From positions 1 to 64,000 of the forward strand of contig NZ_MRCD01000030.1 of the NCBI RefSeq assembly GCF_001904745.1: DNA of 64,000 nt. The letters are read 5' to 3'. Positions 59,916-64,000 of this stretch are shown in pieces (positions within the stretch are counted from its first letter, which is position 1; the number at the start of each line of letters is the position of its first letter). Below the pieces are notes generated by a model, which saw nothing but the letters and a program-made list of their open reading frames with translations, was not told the DNA's origin and ran no database searches. Source of the stretch: Calothrix sp. HK-06. GTDB taxonomy: Bacteria; Cyanobacteriota; Cyanobacteriia; Cyanobacteriales; Nostocaceae. Both the position numbers and the translations under genes were made by a program.

Positions 59916-61388
59916 TTATGAAAGCGTATTCGCGCATAAAATACCTGAAGCTGCTACTGCGGGCACTCCAATTCCAGGCATAGTGCTGTCACCAACGCGG
60001 TATAATCCTTTGATGGGTGTATTGGCGCCTTCAAACATTCCTTTTGTTGCTTCTATAGCTGGACCGTAGGTTCCTTGATATCTTCTTAAATAATGTGCGT
60101 GTGTTAATGGGGTTCCGATCAGTTCTAAGACTACACGTTCCCTAATGTCGGGTATGACTCTTTCTAACGCTTTATATAATGTTTGTGCTTTTGACTTTTT
60201 CTTTGCTTCGTACTCTTCGTTTCTTTCCCATCCTGTGTATGATTCTAATGTATACGCATGAACTACATGATGTCCTTCTGGCGCCAAGTTAGTATCCCAG
60301 ACGGTAGGAATTGATATCATACAGGTGTTTCCTGGGACGGTTATATCAAGCTTCGAGTCGTGAACTACTACATGATGTCCGGTTAAGTTTTCTAAACCAG
60401 AAGCTTTTATACCTAGATGTAAATGCATGAAGCTTTCGACGACTGGTGTTTGTAATGCTTTTTGACGATATGATGCTGGTAAGTCGTTTGGATTTAATAA
60501 CTTTGTATAAGTATCCCAAACTGTTGCGTTCGATATAATGATAGGCGCCTTGATTATCTCATTATTTTTTAACTTAACTCCAACCGCTTTTCCTGACTCT
60601 ACCAAAATTTGCTCAACGTGACATCCCAAACTGAGTTTACCACCCCAACGTTCTAAGCCACGCACTAACGCCTGAATTATTGCTCCACTTCCACCGTAAG
60701 GATATTCAACTCCTGCACGAGAACGTTCTCCCAACATAAATGCTACTTCGGGTGCAATTGTGCCATGTGCTTTTAAGCCTGATAATAAAAAGCATTCTAG
60801 GTCAATTAGGCACCGCACCCAAGGGTCTGTAACTGTTGCATCCATTACACTACCTACTGAGCTTTGTATCAGTGGGAGATTAGGTAGCATTTTCAGTAGT
60901 GAAGGTAAATAATTTTTCAGTAATATAGGTATCATCTGCCAGTCTGTACGTAAAGCTATAGTCGGAATTCCTTTCATAGCTTCATACAGTGGAAGCATTT
61001 TATCTATAAAATGTTTAAGTTCGGTGGCACCTTGTGGTGTAATTTTAGATACTTCCTTGAGATAAAGAGAGTTGTCACTATAAATGGCAACAGTATTCTC
61101 TGGAAAATGATAGTGTCCTAATGGGTCATATGCAAGAGCGTCTATAGATTCGCCTAAAATATCTAGTACTTGTTTTACAGGATTCAGACTATTGGCGCCT
61201 GTAAGACCACAATAGAAGGAGGGTCCAGAATCAAATTCAAAACCACGTCGTCTAAAACTATGTGCAGCACCACCAGCAATTATATGACTCTCACATACAA
61301 CCACACGCTTACCGTAACGTGCAAGTAAACTACCTGCTGTTAACCCACCGATACCGCTACCAATAACTATGACATCAAAATTAAACAT
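59916..61388 (-). CDS. carotenoid isomerase/phytoene desaturase-like FAD oxidoreductase
   Basis: 490 residues. The FAD-binding start (VIVIGSGIGGLTAGSLLARY, GKRVVVCESHIIAGGAAHSF) and the C-terminal FAD block (GLYRVGDSTMPGIGVPAVAA) are the marks of the CrtI/CRTISO group. RRRGFEFDSGPSFYCGLTGA is typical of the isomerase-like branch. It may act on carotenoids or other isoprenoid polyenes; activity cannot be decided by eye. Upstream lies a divergent Mla-type operon with a repeat between. No carotenoid pathway gene is adjacent. Confidence 0.85.
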   Translation of the reverse strand: MFNFDVIVIGSGIGGLTAGSLLARYGKRVVVCESHIIAGGAAHSFRRRGFEFDSGPSFYCGLTGANSLNPVKQVLDILGESIDALAYDPLGHYHFPENTVAIYSDNSLYLKEVSKITPQGATELKHFIDKMLPLYEAMKGIPTIALRTDWQMIPILLKNYLPSLLKMLPNLPLIQSSVGSVMDATVTDPWVRCLIDLECFLLSGLKAHGTIAPEVAFMLGERSRAGVEYPYGGSGAIIQALVRGLERWGGKLSLGCHVEQILVESGKAVGVKLKNNEIIKAPIIISNATVWDTYTKLLNPNDLPASYRQKALQTPVVESFMHLHLGIKASGLENLTGHHVVVHDSKLDITVPGNTCMISIPTVWDTNLAPEGHHVVHAYTLESYTGWERNEEYEAKKKSKAQTLYKALERVIPDIRERVVLELIGTPLTHAHYLRRYQGTYGPAIEATKGMFEGANTPIKGLYRVGDSTMPGIGVPAVAASGILCANTLS

Positions 61389-61394
61389 GTTAGA

Positions 61395-61447
61395 AGGGGC
61401 AGGTAACCTAGATTTTCTATTTTACCAGCATATAGATAAACCCGCCC
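61395..61447. repeat. GGGGCAGGTAACC / TAAACCCGCCC repeat, copy 5
   Basis: It lies between two divergent genes. The arms do not match perfectly (CAGG against CCCGCC), unlike copies 2 and 3. Confidence 0.65.
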
Positions 61448-61475
61448 GTACAATAGTTAATAGTTAATTTTAACC

Positions 61476-62258
61476 ATGACTGAACCATTAATCGAACTTA
61501 AAGGTGTTTCCAAGGCATTTGGTAATAATAAAGTATTAGATAATATAGATTTAAAAATTTATCGAGGTGAAGCACTGGGAATAATCGGCCCATCCGGAAC
61601 TGGTAAATCAACTATATTACGGGTAATTGCGGGGTTAACAGCACCTGACAGCGGAGAAATTTATGTACAAGGAGTGCGACGAAAGGGTTTAATCGAAGAT
61701 AGTGCTGACCCGATTGGAATTAGTATGGTGTTTCAACAAGCTGCATTGTTTGACTCGCTATCTGTGGAAGAAAACGTGGGTTTTTTGCTGTATCAACACT
61801 CGAAGTTATCTAGAAAGCAAATTCGAGATATAGTACATGAGAAGTTAGAGATGGTTGGTTTGGGGGGGAGTGCAGATAAATATCCATCGGAACTTTCCGG
61901 AGGGATGCGGAAACGTGCGAGTTTTGCCCGTGCGATTATTTCTAACCCTGAAAGTCCCAACGAGGCGCCTGAAGTTTTGTTATATGATGAACCTACAGCT
62001 GGCTTAGACCCCATCGCTTCAACGGTTATCGAAGATTTGATACGTCAGTTGCAGTGTACCCAAGGAGTTTGTAGTACTTATGCGATTGTTACCCACCAAG
62101 ATAGTACGATACGGCGCACAGCTGATAAACTTGTGTTTCTTTACGAAGGTCGGGTGCAATGGGAAGGACACGTAAGCGATATGGATACAACATCCAATCC
62201 ATTAATTCGACAATTTTTGAGTGGCAGTATTGCTGGTCCAATTCATGTGGTGGGATAA
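61476..62258 (+). CDS. Mla/TGD-type lipid ABC transporter ATPase
   Basis: 260 residues, single ATPase: GPSGTGKSTILRVIAGL (Walker A), VFQQAALFDSLSVEENVGFL (Q-loop), LSGGMRKRASFARAI (signature, the -GGMRKR- form of MlaF/TTG2A/TGD3), LLYDEPTAGLDPIAS (Walker B) and the H-loop VTHQDST. In plastids and Gram-negative bacteria such proteins power retrograde lipid movement. An MCE protein follows 25 bases later; the permease is not in the window. Confidence 0.87.
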   Translation: MTEPLIELKGVSKAFGNNKVLDNIDLKIYRGEALGIIGPSGTGKSTILRVIAGLTAPDSGEIYVQGVRRKGLIEDSADPIGISMVFQQAALFDSLSVEENVGFLLYQHSKLSRKQIRDIVHEKLEMVGLGGSADKYPSELSGGMRKRASFARAIISNPESPNEAPEVLLYDEPTAGLDPIASTVIEDLIRQLQCTQGVCSTYAIVTHQDSTIRRTADKLVFLYEGRVQWEGHVSDMDTTSNPLIRQFLSGSIAGPIHVVG

Positions 62259-62283
62259 AATTATTTTATAAGAGGAAATAAAA

Positions 62284-63795
62284 ATGCGTTCATTGCGTAC
62301 AGTCCGAGAAGGTACAGTAGGGTTACTATTTCTAGCTGGACTTGGTGTATTTGGGCTAATTTTTCTATGGCTCAATCGTTTTAATGCCACTCAAAGTAAC
62401 TATAAAATCTTTGTTGACTTTACAAACGCTGGTGGAATGCAAAAAGGCGCCCCCGTTCGCTTTCGCGGTGTTAAAGTAGGTAGAATTGCTGCAATTCGAC
62501 CTGGAGTGAATAACGTTGAGGTGGAACTAGAAATTTCTCAACGTGACTTAGTTATTCCACGCGATGTTAAAGTTGAAGCAAATCAAAGCGGTTTAATTGC
62601 CGAAAGTCTTATTGATATTACACCTTTATCCAAAGTACCCGAAGGTGCTATTGCAGCGAAACCGTTAGAGCCAAATTGTGACAATAAACAGATTGTTTGT
62701 AATAACTCACGTTTAAAGGGTCAAATTGGTGTTAATGTTGACGAAGTTTTGCGCTCAACCACTGAGCTAGCAGATAGATTTACTAACGAAAAATTTTATC
62801 AAAATCTGAATCGCACGCTCGAACAAGGGGCAATAGCTGCTGCTAACGTTTCTGAACTGAGTAAAACTTTAAACTCGTTAGGTAAAACCGCGCAGTCTCA
62901 ACTCAATACGACTTCTGGTGTAACAAGTTCAGTACAGCGTGCAGCAAATCAAGTCACCGTTTCAACAGCACAGCTCACTGCAACTGCTGATAGAACTCTC
63001 AATAAATTTGGCAACACAGCAAATCAATTAAACTCTACGGTTGGTCAGTTTAGTTCTACAGCGAACGAATTACGTAGCACAGCAGGTCAAGCTAATAAGC
63101 TACTTGGCAACCTCGATAGTCTTGTAACTTCCAACCGTTCTTCTTTAGTTTCCACACTCAACAATATTTCTGCCAGCAGTAACCAACTACGTGCAGCTGC
63201 TAGTGGTCTTTCACCAGCTATTAACCGTTTGACTCAAGGTGAATTAATTAAAAACTTTGAAACTCTTTCTGCAAATGCAGCACTAGCATCAGCAAATTTA
63301 CGCGATGCGACTAAAACTCTCACCGACCCTAAAAACGCTGTCGTGCTTCAACAAACATTAGATTCAGCCAGGGTAACATTTGAAAACACCCAAAAAATTA
63401 CTTCCGACCTTGATGAGTTGACAGGAGACCCTAAATTCCGTACCAATCTTCGACAGCTTGTCAACGGTTTAAGCAGCTTAGTTTCTTCCACGCAACAGAT
63501 AGAACAGCAAGTCCAAGTCGCGCAAACCCTTGATATGATGAAACGTAATCAAGTAATTCAAGTACCATCTGTATCAGTGTCTACACCAACCGCGACATTT
63601 AGTACTTCAACACCAAATCAAATTTTCCCAGTTGCAGAATTTTCGCAAATTCCAGAAACAAAAGAAACAATGCAGCGTAGACAATCTATAAACCGTCTAA
63701 CGCGCGTTTTAAAGCAAAATACTGAGTCAGCAAAGCTACCACAAAATTATAAAGATAAAAATCTTTCAGTAGATAAAAACAAAACAGATAGATAA
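62284..63795 (+). CDS. MCE-domain lipid transport protein (MlaD/TGD2-like)
   Basis: 503 residues. One membrane helix (VGLLFLAGLGVFGLIFLWLN), then the MCE domain (about residues 38-120: GGMQKGAPVRFRGVKVGRIA, VPRDVKVEANQSGLIAESLI). Residues 150-430 form a long, low-complexity helical repeat rich in Asn, Ser and Thr (TADRTLNKFGNTANQLNSTV), a coiled-coil tube-like region seen in long MCE proteins, and a disordered end. It likely hexamerises to pass lipids. Its ATPase gene lies directly upstream. Confidence 0.88.
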   Translation: MRSLRTVREGTVGLLFLAGLGVFGLIFLWLNRFNATQSNYKIFVDFTNAGGMQKGAPVRFRGVKVGRIAAIRPGVNNVEVELEISQRDLVIPRDVKVEANQSGLIAESLIDITPLSKVPEGAIAAKPLEPNCDNKQIVCNNSRLKGQIGVNVDEVLRSTTELADRFTNEKFYQNLNRTLEQGAIAAANVSELSKTLNSLGKTAQSQLNTTSGVTSSVQRAANQVTVSTAQLTATADRTLNKFGNTANQLNSTVGQFSSTANELRSTAGQANKLLGNLDSLVTSNRSSLVSTLNNISASSNQLRAAASGLSPAINRLTQGELIKNFETLSANAALASANLRDATKTLTDPKNAVVLQQTLDSARVTFENTQKITSDLDELTGDPKFRTNLRQLVNGLSSLVSSTQQIEQQVQVAQTLDMMKRNQVIQVPSVSVSTPTATFSTSTPNQIFPVAEFSQIPETKETMQRRQSINRLTRVLKQNTESAKLPQNYKDKNLSVDKNKTDR

Positions 63796-63814
63796 ATAAG
63801 CATCGTGCATCAAA

Positions 63815-64000
63815 ATGAATCAATTTTTGAGTCCAGTTGCATCAGCTTGTGCTGCTTTTGCGGCAACTAATCTTGACGACATCATTATCTTAACGTTACT
63901 TTTCGCACAAGTGAACGCTAACTTTCGTAAGCGTCATATTATCATTGGACAATATTTAGGTTTTTCTATAATAATCCTAGCTAGTGTACCCGGTTTTTTT
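63815..64000 (+). CDS. CadD-like cadmium resistance transporter, partial
   Basis: Only the first 62 codons are in the window; the gene runs off the end. MNQFLSPVASACAAFAATNL, DDIIILTLLFAQVNANFRKR and HIIIGQYLGFSIIILASV match the CadD family of small integral membrane proteins, including the conserved TNLDDIIIL start. Follows the MCE gene by 19 bases, so it might share its transcript. Confidence 0.75.
   Translation, partial: MNQFLSPVASACAAFAATNLDDIIILTLLFAQVNANFRKRHIIIGQYLGFSIIILASVPGFF

Noticed and set aside
1-64000. CRISPR array
   Set aside because: No set of regularly spaced direct repeats of 24-37 bases with unique spacers was seen; the repeats present are palindromic and scattered.

Overview
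The window is chromosomal-type DNA from a filamentous, probably heterocyst-forming (Nostocales-like) cyanobacterium. I infer this from DevBCA exporter genes, a plastid-type E2 subunit, DUF3598, DUF4178, YlqD and Uma2 genes, carotenoid-isomerase-like and Mla/TGD-type genes, GG-leader peptides, and cyanobacterial dispersed repeats. DNA is AT-rich overall. The hexamer GGCGCC is very abundant (about 88 by hand count, against roughly 4 expected at 40% GC). The classic HIP1 octamer GCGATCGC is found only between 4.8 and 14.1 kb (8 copies by hand count).

Layout. 0-3.4 kb: a small unknown gene, two tandem GG-leader bacteriocin-like peptides, an MFS exporter and a WD40 relic. 3.7-14.5 kb: a peptide (RiPP) biosynthesis island of two convergent operons. 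The plus-strand operon is precursor peptide (GG leader, Cys-free GGDxSTS repeats in the core), APH-like kinase, HopA1-like lyase, an aldo/keto-reductase-like protein without its catalytic tetrad, and a parvulin. The minus-strand operon is a transposase-derived HTH protein, a peptidase-containing ABC exporter with a cNMP-like domain, HlyD and a second parvulin. The kinase and lyase should dehydrate Ser/Thr, and the exporter should remove the leader at GG. 14.5-16.7 kb: a graveyard of broken genes (acidic peptide ORF, subtilisin fragment, LuxR regulator, an unknown fragment). 16.7-18.9 kb: GST, an antitoxin-like protein and DUF3455 with a partial duplicate.

18.9-23.7 kb: a YtfQRT-YjfF-type sugar (galactofuranose-like) ABC importer. 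23.8-30.3 kb: peroxiredoxin-like protein, ICMT-like methyltransferase, Fe-S/SCP2 protein, devBCA exporter and marR. Three similar palindromes suggest one MarR regulon. 30.6-37 kb: HNH protein, a striking NERD-sigma70-TPR fusion, an alpha/beta hydrolase-TetR operon and a threonine aldolase. 37-40.1 kb: DUF2141 and fasciclin secreted proteins, an IS1634 remnant with both ends, and two tRNA-like elements with the anticodon arm replaced.

40.2-43.7 kb: a polyamine/membrane operon (membrane protein, tiny secreted protein, membrane-fused spermidine synthase, DUF4178). 43.7-50 kb: glycosyltransferase, pyruvate dehydrogenase E2, YlqD, an acyl-CoA synthetase pseudogene, two paralogous one-TM miniproteins and a perfect 44-bp palindrome. 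50-55.3 kb: a tight six-gene operon of enzymes (nitrilase-like protein with Ser in place of Cys, aldehyde dehydrogenase, DUF3598, alpha/beta hydrolase, MDR reductase, SnoaL-like) that looks like an undescribed pathway. 55.3-64 kb: RecQ and GNAT, Uma2, a carotenoid-isomerase-like oxidoreductase, an Mla-type lipid transport pair and the start of a CadD-like transporter. At least two families of dispersed palindromic repeats are scattered through the native parts.
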